DNA from: a virus
Virus record (IMG/VR): IMGVR_UViG_3300007609_000049
Coordinates: 1-36,099 of that record
DNA: 36,099 bases
Direction: 5' to 3' (one strand)
A program made the position numbers and the translations under genes. Shown here one piece after another: positions 17,134-25,240 of this stretch (the stretch's first letter is position 1; each line of letters starts with the position of its first letter). Below the pieces are notes generated by a model, which searched no databases, was not told the origin of the DNA, and saw nothing but the letters and a program-made list of their open reading frames with translations.

Positions 17134-20100
17134 TTACTTTATTATTAGAATATTTCTTTCTTTTTTATATTTATTACCATTACTATCCTCAAGTTCAAGA
17201 GTAATTTCATATTTACCTTCTTTCTTAAATAAGTAAGTTAAGTAACGGCTTTCAAAATATATATCAGCTATGCTTGAGTTAGTGGTATTTCTTATTTTCC
17301 ATTTAGGTTTATCCTTTCCTAATATTCTACAGTTATCATAAACAAACATTGCCCATGTTAATTTTGGTAAAGTTTTTCCATCATTAATAAATTTAGCAGT
17401 GTCCCAGGTTGGATTACTTGATATATGTAATCCTTTTTTATAAATTAAACTTTCACAACCAGTAAATCCAGTAGATCCAGTAGATCCAGTAGATCCTGTT
17501 GCTGCACATACTGTATTTCCTGAAGAATCTACAATATCAATATTAGCCCAATCACCATAAATACCAAAATATCTAGATACTGCTTGTATAAATTTTTGAT
17601 CTAAACCTGCATCATATACTACATTATAAACATACTTATTTAATATAGGATCATCAGATACATTTAATGCGGAAGCAACATCAGCTAATGTAGTATATGA
17701 TGAATCAAAGAAAAATTCACCTACATCACCATTAAGATCTTCTATTCTCAAATATGTACCAGAGTAAAATTCACTAAATTGAAAAAATGATGGAGTATCA
17801 CCTGATGTTGATGTCATATTCCACCATAAGTGATATGTATCATTCCAATTACCACCTTCTACATTATCCCAACGATATGGGCCAGCAAAACTTAAATTAC
17901 CATCATTTTGGTAATTAAGTAATTGAAAGTCTGGTGATGTACCTAGTCCAAAATTATTAAGAATTGAATTTACCCTATCTAACGATTCATATAATTTAGG
18001 AGTTTCATCGCCCCAAGTAACACTAGGTTCTATTGGTAAATTCCACTGGGACCCATAATCATTCCATTTATATTTACCATCACTTTCCCATGTATAGTTT
18101 TCCTTTCTAGCTTGGTACCATCCTGAATACTCAACTTCTTTACCTTCAACACATATTCTATCAATTTCAACTTTAGAAGATATATTATTATATAAATCAA
18201 ACATTTTCATTTCAACTGTATATGTACCTACGTAAGGTAATATTAAAGGTAGTCTTTCGTACTCAGCCATAGAACCTCTTATAGTATATAAAAATTCAGG
18301 TGAAATTTCAGTTTTTTCTTTAAAAATACTCCATTCTATTTCTTCAAAATTACCTCTAAAAATACTATCCCATGTATATAATTTAGATCCAGGTAAAATT
18401 ATTTTTTGAAAAAAGCTAGTTGAAGATTGATTTACTCTTTCCACTGATAATGATAATCTATTAGGAGTATCACCAAATAATCTTATGTCATAAAACTCAC
18501 AAGAAGTAGTACCACCAGTTGATGAACAGTTTTCTTCTGATTGAGTAATTTTATAAAAAGTCCATGGATCAATAAAATTTGATTTAAGAGTTAGTAATTG
18601 ATTAAATAAACCGTTTCTAACATCTTCTTCAGTGTCACCTAACTGTACTGTATATGATATGGTTAAATCAGTCTCCGGGTCATATATTTTATATACATCA
18701 TTTGTTGATGGCGTAATAGGTCTTAAGTCTATATTATAATATACACCACCATTGTCTAATTGATTCCATGTTGAATTTATACTATTCCATGTTTCATTCC
18801 CAAAACTACAGTTTCTTAAAACTATAGGAGCTCCTATTGGTATACCTGGTTTATCAGGTAATTGGTTTGATGATCTCCCTTCTTGGTATTTTGTTGTATT
18901 AATACCAGGTGCATATCTGGAAAAGTATGATAAAAATATATCGGATACATCTTCCACTGTTAAAGTATCACCATTAACAATATTTCCTAGTGGATCATTT
19001 ACATCAGGCCCAATAGGTGGTTTTGGTAAAACATCTCCACTATTATAAGGACCTATTATAACATTAGGTCCTGCTTTATCAACTAAAGGTGTAATAAAAG
19101 CATCACAAAAATCAACGAATGATTTTCCTACAATAGCTTCACTTTCTAAGCAGTCTAATGCAAGTGTTCTTAAATCTTCTAAATATACACATTCATCAGG
19201 TTCAACACAAAAGTTTGCATCTATTCCTATGTTTAATGTATTAGTTTCATTTTTACTTATTGTACTCGTTAATTCCTGTAGACCAAAAAATTCAGCCTCA
19301 CCTACTATTTCTTTAATATGAGCATTGAGTGGTAAAAATTCTTTTTCTAATTTTTCCTTTAATCCAAATAATTTAATTAAGACTTCTTCAATAGTAAAAT
19401 CACTAGTTTCTTCAGTTAAAGGTAAATCATCAATATCATAAAAATCTTCTCTAATTTCATTAATTTTATAAATTAAACTAAATAAACTAGTTTTTCTAAA
19501 ATTCTTATTAGGAAGAGATATTTTTTTATCATTAAGCTCTACAATAGGATCAAATATACCAATAGGATTACTTTGTATATATGTTCCAAATTTATCAGAA
19601 TTAACATTTACATTTTTCCAAAACTCCTTAACTTGTAAATTATCGTAACCAAAAAATTTAATTGCATTAATAAGACCTTTATATGAACCGATAAAGGTAT
19701 AAATATTATGCCCTTCTAACATAATTTCCTTTCTCTTTTCATTAATCTCTTGATAATCAGGTAATGATTCATTAATATCAACTTCTCTAAATATACTACT
19801 ATCTTTAGCTATAATATTATAACCAAAATTTTGAGTCATTACCTTTAATCTTTCGTCTTCTTCAATAGTTTCACCATAAATAGTAATTTCTGCAACTGTA
19901 GTTGCAGTGCTCCTATCAATAATCTTTAATGTTCTTCTGTATGTATCTTCATTCTTTGAATTAATACATATGTTAAGTTGGAGTGCTTCAGATCTAATTT
20001 GTGATGTAACTAAATATCCATCTGAATTGAATGTTTGATTAGGATCATAATCTAATGGTGCAAATATTTGATCATAAAACTGTATAGGAGGACCGTCATC

Positions 20101-20457
20101 TTCTCTTACCAATGCAGACTGTGTCCCTGTATCAAAATTACGATCAAACTGAAATAATTTTAATTCAGTAGGATCTTGGTCTTTCCATTCAATATCCCAT
20201 CCACCATTTCCAGTGATAGTAGAACCTGTTGAAGCTTCAGTATCATGAGGAAATCCGTATTTAAATACATTAGATGAATTAATTGAGGCATCAACCATTT
20301 TTTCTAATATAAATATTTGTGCAACTTCAAATAAACCTACAGATACTTGTGGTATGTAAATATCACCAGTCCACATATCTTGATCACTATCATAATCAAA
20401 ATTATAGTTTTTACCGTTTTTATCAAAAAAGTATATGTTATTCCAAAGATTTGCCAT
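17134..20457 (-). CDS. Large baseplate wedge-like protein (gp7 position)
   Basis: The 1107-residue product starts MANLWNNIYFFDKNGKNYNF. A characteristic segment, EGHNIYTFIGSYKGLINAIK followed by FFGYDNLQVKEFW, lies at about 248-280. From memory this segment is shared by large baseplate proteins of large myophages, also in phage-tail-like contexts where the polypeptide chain wraps the wedge. The gene follows the gp6-like gene and one small gene, which is the place of gp7 in the T4 order 5-25/6-7, so a wedge role is inferred. Near residues 985-998 the chain carries a short Gly-Ser-Thr triplet repeat (GSTGSTGSTGFTG) encoded by a 9-base tandem repeat. No catalytic motif is visible. The upstream gene ends 10 bases away and the leader lacks a clear Shine-Dalgarno sequence. 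Confidence 0.78.
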   Translation of the reverse strand: MANLWNNIYFFDKNGKNYNFDYDSDQDMWTGDIYIPQVSVGLFEVAQIFILEKMVDASINSSNVFKYGFPHDTEASTGSTITGNGGWDIEWKDQDPTELKLFQFDRNFDTGTQSALVREDDGPPIQFYDQIFAPLDYDPNQTFNSDGYLVTSQIRSEALQLNICINSKNEDTYRRTLKIIDRSTATTVAEITIYGETIEEDERLKVMTQNFGYNIIAKDSSIFREVDINESLPDYQEINEKRKEIMLEGHNIYTFIGSYKGLINAIKFFGYDNLQVKEFWKNVNVNSDKFGTYIQSNPIGIFDPIVELNDKKISLPNKNFRKTSLFSLIYKINEIREDFYDIDDLPLTEETSDFTIEEVLIKLFGLKEKLEKEFLPLNAHIKEIVGEAEFFGLQELTSTISKNETNTLNIGIDANFCVEPDECVYLEDLRTLALDCLESEAIVGKSFVDFCDAFITPLVDKAGPNVIIGPYNSGDVLPKPPIGPDVNDPLGNIVNGDTLTVEDVSDIFLSYFSRYAPGINTTKYQEGRSSNQLPDKPGIPIGAPIVLRNCSFGNETWNSINSTWNQLDNGGVYYNIDLRPITPSTNDVYKIYDPETDLTISYTVQLGDTEEDVRNGLFNQLLTLKSNFIDPWTFYKITQSEENCSSTGGTTSCEFYDIRLFGDTPNRLSLSVERVNQSSTSFFQKIILPGSKLYTWDSIFRGNFEEIEWSIFKEKTEISPEFLYTIRGSMAEYERLPLILPYVGTYTVEMKMFDLYNNISSKVEIDRICVEGKEVEYSGWYQARKENYTWESDGKYKWNDYGSQWNLPIEPSVTWGDETPKLYESLDRVNSILNNFGLGTSPDFQLLNYQNDGNLSFAGPYRWDNVEGGNWNDTYHLWWNMTSTSGDTPSFFQFSEFYSGTYLRIEDLNGDVGEFFFDSSYTTLADVASALNVSDDPILNKYVYNVVYDAGLDQKFIQAVSRYFGIYGDWANIDIVDSSGNTVCAATGSTGSTGSTGFTGCESLIYKKGLHISSNPTWDTAKFINDGKTLPKLTWAMFVYDNCRILGKDKPKWKIRNTTNSSIADIYFESRYLTYLFKKEGKYEITLELEDSNGNKYKKERNILIIK
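17461..17496 (-). repeat. 9-base tandem repeat (four copies) encoding Gly-Ser-Thr or Gly-Phe-Thr triplets
   Basis: Four adjacent 9-base units read agtagatcc on the plus strand; the first copy differs by a single base (agtaaatcc). In the minus-strand frame they encode three Gly-Ser-Thr units and one Gly-Phe-Thr unit inside the 1107-residue wedge-like protein. Such in-frame microrepeats can gain or lose units by slippage. The protein effect would be a flexible or collagen-like linker. Confidence 0.8.
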
Positions 20458-20467
20458 TATCCAATAA

Positions 20468-20743
20468 TTAGTTTATTTTTTGATAGTCTTTAGGTACAGC
20501 ATAATTATAAAAAATTCTTAAATACTTAACTCTATTCAAAAAGAATGTCATAATAGGATTAAGATAATTATTTAAGAATGTTGAAAGATTAGGATTTCTA
20601 AACATATAATTTGACATAGTTCTTTGTAATAAGATATTATTATAATCATATCCTACATTTTTTAAATCCCACCCTTCTCGGTAAGTAGCCTTATATCTAC
20701 TTGGAAATCCTGTTCTTCTATCCTTTCTATTTAATGATGACAT
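20468..20743 (-). CDS. Small baseplate-region protein, function unknown
   Basis: This 91-residue basic protein begins MSSLNRKDRRTGFPSRYKAT and is rich in N, Y, R and F. A hydrophobic stretch (LNNYLNPIMTFFLNRVKYLR) is broken by polar residues, so I do not call it a membrane segment. It lies between the gp6-like wedge gene and the large wedge-like gene, one base after the former's stop codon. It has the only clear Shine-Dalgarno-like sequence before an accepted start in the window (AAAAGGAGAATAAT before ATG), but that sequence is also the last codons and stop of the gp6-like gene. A small wedge-assembly or bridging protein is possible; no family is recognised. Confidence 0.65.
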   Translation of the reverse strand: MSSLNRKDRRTGFPSRYKATYREGWDLKNVGYDYNNILLQRTMSNYMFRNPNLSTFLNNYLNPIMTFFLNRVKYLRIFYNYAVPKDYQKIN

Positions 20744-20744
20744 A

Positions 20745-22601
20745 TTATTCTCCTTTTAAAGCTTTAATTGTAGAGGTTTGCTGTAGTCTACCTGTATTTG
20801 AACTAGTTGAATTTTTACCAGTTGCTATTGTAGTTCCTCTATTTCTTCTTAACTTATTATATCTTTCTTGTTGAGTTTTATTATATAAGTTGTTTGCAAT
20901 TTCTTCTTTAAAGAATATATTTAATGAAGATATACCGGTATCTTTAGGCGTTTCTTCATAAAAATTATTATTACGATCTTCCCATCCTCCTCTAATTATT
21001 GGAAGATCTTCAGGCCCAATAACAACATCACCAAATTCGTCCAAGCCTAATTGAGGATCTTCATCTTCTTTTAATACAATTTTTTTATTTTCAATAAGAA
21101 CTTTCTGGTCAGTGTTAGGATCAATGCCATACACTGGTATAAAATAAAAACCGTCTCTAATTGCTTTTTCATTTTCTTCAGAAATAAAAAATACATTAAC
21201 AGAGTCAATACCTTCAATATCTTCTATTATAGAAACAATATCAGATCTAGGAATTCTATCCCTTCTATTAATATTTAAAAAATAAAGATTTAATTGTTCT
21301 CTTATTTCATTTCTAATTTTATTTTTATCAGAATTTTCAAAATATCTTAAAACAATATTTAATGAATACTTTCTAATAATAGGATCATTAATTCTAACCT
21401 CTGCAGTAACAACCTGTCTTCCGCTTTGGTTAAGAATATCAAATACTTGATCTTTTTCCGCTTGTGTTAATACGAATTCTTCTTCTTCAATGTTAAAATA
21501 GTCTTTATCACTAGTAAGCTTATTTTTAATATCAGGTATTAAAAACAAATAAATTATATTATCATCATTAAGATATTGATCATCTTTTGTGTTATATGCA
21601 TCTATAAATGAAAATGCATTATATTTTCTTAAGTAGTAAATGTAGTTATTAGGATTTGCCAAAACAAATGATCTACTTGAATATGGTGCAATTAACCTAG
21701 TAAAATCAGGATCTTCTGTGTTACTTCCAAGATTAGGATTTCTTGTTATATTAATTGCAAGATATTCATTAAGATCAACATCTTCACCTGATGGGGTAGA
21801 TCCACTATCTTTAAATGAAAGGGTCATTGATTTATTTCCGCTTATATTACCTGCAGCACCTCTTGTCTTAAGATATGTTACTTCTATACTTGATCCTAAT
21901 GGAGGTCTAAACCCAAACTGTTGATTACCAAAAAAGATACTTATACCACCTGTTATACTACTTTTAACCATAACAGCTTTCATATCACGGTCCATATCAT
22001 ATAGTGAGTTAACATTTTCATATCTTTGACCGTCAACTTTAACAATTACATAATCATTATCAGTACCTTCCTTTGTAACGATATTAAAGCTTTGTAAATC
22101 TCTACCTGTACCTGTAAAATTTTGTGTTTCTAATTTTCCTTGAATTAACTCAACGTTAATAAAATCTTTATTAGATTTTTCGAGTCTTACATAATCATTA
22201 TCAAATCTTAAAAAATAAGTTAACCCATTTTCAGCAACTTCAACCTCAGCTAGATTATTAATTTGAACATAGTTACCGTTTATTTGACTAGCTTTTTCAT
22301 TTAGTCTTAATCCAATAATACCTCTAGCAGAAATACCTCTAGTAGGATCATGACCTGTTAATCTTGATAAACCATAAATTGACTCAATATTTCTTGCTCT
22401 TGCAATATTAAGTTCTGTTGCAACAGATTCAATATAAAAAAATATCATTTCACCTAAATTTGCAACTACTGTGAGTATTTGCCCAAACGGTGATGCAGGA
22501 GTAAATACCTCAACTGCTTGATCATACGTTTGCTGTAAATACCTAAACGAATCCTGGAATAATTCCGAAGCTTTTATCCTTGTCTTACTAAAAAATGACA
22601 T
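20745..22601 (-). CDS. Baseplate wedge protein, gp6 / baseplate J-like
   Basis: The product has 618 residues. The N-terminal region (residues 1-110) is helical and contains the typical opening of this family: a helical start, then ASPFGQILTVVANLGEMIFF and ARARNIESIYGLSRLTGHDP, followed by the small-residue-rich ARGIIGLRL strand. The middle carries the family-style TRGAAGNISGNKSM segment, and the C-terminal part has YSLNIVLRYFE, IRNEIREQLNLYFLNINRRD and DIVSIIEDIEGIDSVNVFFI. These correspond to the baseplate J / gp6 fold that forms the iris-like wedge ring. It lies 18 bases after the gp25-like gene, the usual neighbour in contractile systems. T4 gp6 has 660 residues, so the length fits. Confidence 0.9.
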   Translation of the reverse strand: MSFFSKTRIKASELFQDSFRYLQQTYDQAVEVFTPASPFGQILTVVANLGEMIFFYIESVATELNIARARNIESIYGLSRLTGHDPTRGISARGIIGLRLNEKASQINGNYVQINNLAEVEVAENGLTYFLRFDNDYVRLEKSNKDFINVELIQGKLETQNFTGTGRDLQSFNIVTKEGTDNDYVIVKVDGQRYENVNSLYDMDRDMKAVMVKSSITGGISIFFGNQQFGFRPPLGSSIEVTYLKTRGAAGNISGNKSMTLSFKDSGSTPSGEDVDLNEYLAINITRNPNLGSNTEDPDFTRLIAPYSSRSFVLANPNNYIYYLRKYNAFSFIDAYNTKDDQYLNDDNIIYLFLIPDIKNKLTSDKDYFNIEEEEFVLTQAEKDQVFDILNQSGRQVVTAEVRINDPIIRKYSLNIVLRYFENSDKNKIRNEIREQLNLYFLNINRRDRIPRSDIVSIIEDIEGIDSVNVFFISEENEKAIRDGFYFIPVYGIDPNTDQKVLIENKKIVLKEDEDPQLGLDEFGDVVIGPEDLPIIRGGWEDRNNNFYEETPKDTGISSLNIFFKEEIANNLYNKTQQERYNKLRRNRGTTIATGKNSTSSNTGRLQQTSTIKALKGE

Positions 22602-22619
22602 TTAAAAATTTTAATTTTA

Positions 22620-22982
22620 TTAATATAGTGCACCTATTACTCTCTGTTCATTAACAAAAATATCAACCAATGCACCGTCTCTTTCTTCAGTCTTATAAAA
22701 CCTTACTTTTGAATTAACTATAAATTTACGGTCACCTGAAGTACAATAAGCAGTTAACTGTTGATTTATTTTTTGTTCAATAACAGATTCATTTAATACA
22801 AGAGAAAATATTAAATCATCTAAATTACAGCCAAAATCAGATACTCCTAAAACTTCAGTTTTCCTGGTTAATAAAGTATTTTCTATTTTTACAATAAGTT
22901 GAGATAATGCATCATCGACTTCTAAACGAGATGGGTCGTATTTTGCTGAATTTTCTTCCCTGCTGTAAATATCCTTAATCAT
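22620..22982 (-). CDS. Baseplate wedge protein, gp25-like
   Basis: The 120-residue product has the size and pattern of the gp25 family that forms the core of the wedge bundle with gp6: an N-terminal extension, an amphipathic helix (DDALSQLIVKIENTLLTRKT), the signature EVLGVSDFGCNLDDLIF at about 43-59, a second helix (ESVIEQKINQQLTAYC), and a C-terminal beta hairpin (KVRFYKTEERDGALVDIFV). The classical E-P-R triplet of many gp25 proteins is not seen; SGDRKFIV occupies about that place. The gene directly precedes the gp6-like gene. The ATG at 22982 follows a 7-bp hairpin and has no Shine-Dalgarno sequence. Confidence 0.88.
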   Translation of the reverse strand: MIKDIYSREENSAKYDPSRLEVDDALSQLIVKIENTLLTRKTEVLGVSDFGCNLDDLIFSLVLNESVIEQKINQQLTAYCTSGDRKFIVNSKVRFYKTEERDGALVDIFVNEQRVIGALY

Positions 22983-23053
22983 AGAGAGACTTCTTTTATT
23001 ATATATTCTCTCTTAATTTTTAGTAAATTATAATATAAAAAATCTATATAAAA
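22983..23053 (-). promoter_or_regulatory. 71-base intergenic leader with a hairpin next to the gp25-like start
   Basis: In the transcript AGAGAGA (23013-23007) can pair with TCTCTCT (22989-22983), with a 17-base loop, and the ATG follows at once. The rest of the gap is plain A/T sequence with no promoter that I recognise: no T4-type late box TATAAATA and no Bacteroidota-type TTTG pair. It is the second longest gap in the window and lies between the 280-residue protein gene and the wedge genes. Confidence 0.35.
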
Positions 23054-23896
23054 TTATCCAGTAAAAAAGTAATCAACACCTTCATCCCCTTTTATCTCTT
23101 CTATAATTTGAGTTAATTCTTCTTGCCCTTCACTTAACACAAGATCAAAGTTTATAGTAATGTTACCTGGTAAATTGTAATTAAAGGTTCCTAAAATTCT
23201 TGCAAGCTGTGTTTTTGCTTTAGCAGTACAGTATCGTATGAACACTTCGTCTTGAAATAAATAGCAATCAGATATTTTAGAATATATTTGAAAGATTACA
23301 GTATGTTTAGGTAGTTCTCCCATAAATCTTAGTTTATGAGAAAGTCTGTTATAATTGTATGATATTTGTGGTTGTAGTGCTTGTCTAGCGTTATCTATAA
23401 ATTTTTCGTTAATTACATAATACATTAAATTTTCACTTCCTATTCCTGCACCATAAAGATCATCATAAATAAATTTGTCTATAGATAAATCAGGATCACC
23501 AGCAGAAAATGACCTAGACCCAAAACCACCATCTTCACCAGAAAATCCACCAATTTCAAACACATTGTTTACTGAATACACACCATGAGGCATACTAACC
23601 ACACCTCTATTACTTTGTAAATTACTTTTTGATAATGTATCGCTTTTATTATTTATACCATCAGAAAAACCACCATTATCCCATGCACTTGCAGGTAAAG
23701 CAATGTACATTTCTTCAACGCTATCTTCATAAATTTTATAAAAATAATCTTTAGCTCTTTTAACTATTCTAGCAATTTCCTTTTTAGGTACTGTAAACGG
23801 TACCTGGCATGCTATAGTTAACTCATCATTAATTTCTTTGATTAATGTATCTAAACATTCTTTTGCATTAGGATCATCACAATCAACGTAACTCAT
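23054..23896 (-). CDS. Conserved phage tail or neck structural protein, role unknown
   Basis: This 280-residue protein starts MSYVDCDDPNAKECLDTLIK. Recognisable stretches are IARIVKRAKDYFYKIYEDSV (about 42-61), YNRLSHKLRFMGELPKHTVI, then FIRYCTAKAKTQLARILGTF and NYNLPGNITINFDLVLSEGQ towards the C-terminus. From memory, proteins with the pair KAK.QLARILGTF and LPG..TINYD occur in the tail regions of large myophages, where they are usually annotated as structural. There is no transmembrane or catalytic signature. It starts 3 bases after the amidoligase-like gene, so the two are probably cotranslated, and it ends 71 bases before the gp25-like gene. It could be a baseplate or a tail-completion protein; I cannot choose between them. 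Confidence 0.68.
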   Translation of the reverse strand: MSYVDCDDPNAKECLDTLIKEINDELTIACQVPFTVPKKEIARIVKRAKDYFYKIYEDSVEEMYIALPASAWDNGGFSDGINNKSDTLSKSNLQSNRGVVSMPHGVYSVNNVFEIGGFSGEDGGFGSRSFSAGDPDLSIDKFIYDDLYGAGIGSENLMYYVINEKFIDNARQALQPQISYNYNRLSHKLRFMGELPKHTVIFQIYSKISDCYLFQDEVFIRYCTAKAKTQLARILGTFNYNLPGNITINFDLVLSEGQEELTQIIEEIKGDEGVDYFFTG

Positions 23897-23899
23897 AAC

Positions 23900-25195
23900 T
23901 TATTTTATTTTTTCTATTTCTATAACCTCAGTATTATTAAATTTAGCATGATTAGTAGCTCTACCTTTTCTAAATATACCACCATTCATCTCACCGCTAA
24001 AAACACCTAATTTTCCAAAAATATAACAATCATCAGTCATGACATTTCTACTCACATAAGAATCTTCAATTTTTGATTTCTTAACAGTAGTATTACCAAA
24101 TAAGTTTGATTGTAATACTGAAGAATCTAAAATTTCACAATTAAATAAATCACATGTTTTTATATTTCCTTTAATTGTACAATCAACTAAATCAACATTT
24201 TCAACTAAAAAACATTTGTTTAATACAGAATCTTTAATTTGGATTTTACTAATGTCAGAATCATAATTCAATAGCCCTGAAGATAAACCAGATTCTGTTA
24301 TAAGTTTAAATATATTATCTCTCATTTTAGGATAATACATTTCAATTATATTATCATAGGTCTGAAGATCAACCATTAATTTAATTTTAGGATATATCTT
24401 TTTAAATTTAGAATACGATTTATATGATTGAATTACCTTTTGGTGGTTTTCTAAAATTTTATCTAATGATAATTTATCCTCTTTAGTATAGTTAGGATAT
24501 TCTAAAGTTTCATATAGTGAAATTATAAAATGTTCTGTTATTCTTAATATTGAATTATACTTCTTTTCATAATCTTTACCACCTAAATATCTAAATTCAA
24601 TATACCCTTTAGGTACTTTAGTAAAATTAACACCATAATATTTTTCATTAACAAACTTATAATTTTGCCATATAGTTTTTCCTGATGAATCTTGTGTCAT
24701 TCCACTAAGAGGCACCACAAATTTTATTGATTTTGCATATACTGAATCTTTTCTATTAGGAAATGCCTTATATACTTTGTCTTCATCAAAATTAAGGACA
24801 AATTTACCAATATCTAAATTTGATACATTAACAGATGGTCCTAAGGTTTTACCATCAAATGCAATATTAACATGAATTGAACATCTTTCATTAGTATTTC
24901 CATTTTCTCTTATCCACTTTAAAGTTTTTGCTAAAATTAACTTAGCTTCAGTAAAATGAAGCGGCCCTGTTACGAGTTCAATCATACCAGTACCACCTGA
25001 ATTATCTGGTTCTAATTTAAATGTGGTATCTGATGGTGTAAAATCACTATGAGCCTTTTCCTCAATTCTTATTCTTTTATTTAAAGATTGAATTAAAGAT
25101 TCTTTAGTTTTACTAAGATCTATGTTTGAGAAAAATTCAAACTCAAAACCTATCTTTGAGTTATGAATTGCTATAAGCTGTTCATTTGAATACAT
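23900..25195 (-). CDS. Amidoligase-like enzyme fused to pentapeptide repeats
   Basis: The 431-residue product has two parts. Residues about 10-300 match the pattern of the glutamine-synthetase-fold amidoligase family: GFEFEFF (16-22, acidic residues E18 and E20), MIELVTGPLHF (71-81, E73), CSIHVNI (105-111, H108) and YIEFRYLGG (198-206, E200, R202). Enzymes of this family are thought to use ATP to join a carboxyl and an amino group, forming amide bonds on peptides, proteins or cell-wall material. Residues about 320-395 form a run of pentapeptide repeats (CDLFN, CEILD, SSVLQ, SNLFG and similar), which should fold as a right-handed beta-helix. The gene sits between the S1 homologue and a tail gene. 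Its ATG at 25195 is inside a perfect 15-bp inverted repeat and has no Shine-Dalgarno sequence. The substrate is unknown. The domain calls rest on motif recognition only. Confidence 0.75.
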   Translation of the reverse strand: MYSNEQLIAIHNSKIGFEFEFFSNIDLSKTKESLIQSLNKRIRIEEKAHSDFTPSDTTFKLEPDNSGGTGMIELVTGPLHFTEAKLILAKTLKWIRENGNTNERCSIHVNIAFDGKTLGPSVNVSNLDIGKFVLNFDEDKVYKAFPNRKDSVYAKSIKFVVPLSGMTQDSSGKTIWQNYKFVNEKYYGVNFTKVPKGYIEFRYLGGKDYEKKYNSILRITEHFIISLYETLEYPNYTKEDKLSLDKILENHQKVIQSYKSYSKFKKIYPKIKLMVDLQTYDNIIEMYYPKMRDNIFKLITESGLSSGLLNYDSDISKIQIKDSVLNKCFLVENVDLVDCTIKGNIKTCDLFNCEILDSSVLQSNLFGNTTVKKSKIEDSYVSRNVMTDDCYIFGKLGVFSGEMNGGIFRKGRATNHAKFNNTEVIEIEKIK

Positions 25196-25234
25196 ACCAG
25201 GTTTAATTTGTTTATATATTTAAACCTGGTATGT
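25192..25234 (-). promoter_or_regulatory. 15-bp start-codon hairpin of the amidoligase-like gene
   Basis: The arms are 25220-25234 and 25192-25206, perfectly complementary over 15 bases, with a 13-base loop. In the transcript the 5' arm is ACATACCAGGTTTAA and the 3' arm is TTAAACCTGGTATGT; the ATG at 25195-25193 is inside the 3' arm, paired with a CAU. The upstream S1-like gene stops 6 bases before the 5' arm. No U-tract follows, and the sequence after the hairpin is coding, which argues against an intrinsic terminator. I read it as a translation-control element for the amidoligase-like gene (inference). Confidence 0.6.
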
Positions 25235-25240
25235 TCTATA

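Noticed and set aside
20744-20757. AGGAG Shine-Dalgarno sequence before the 91-residue gene as evidence for standard initiation
   Set aside because: The same bases encode the last codons and stop of the gp6-like protein, and no other start in the window has such a sequence.
25192-25234. Intrinsic terminator after the S1-like gene
   Set aside because: There is no U-tract after the stem, the stem encloses the start codon of the next gene, and the following sequence is coding. A termination role is not excluded but is less likely.
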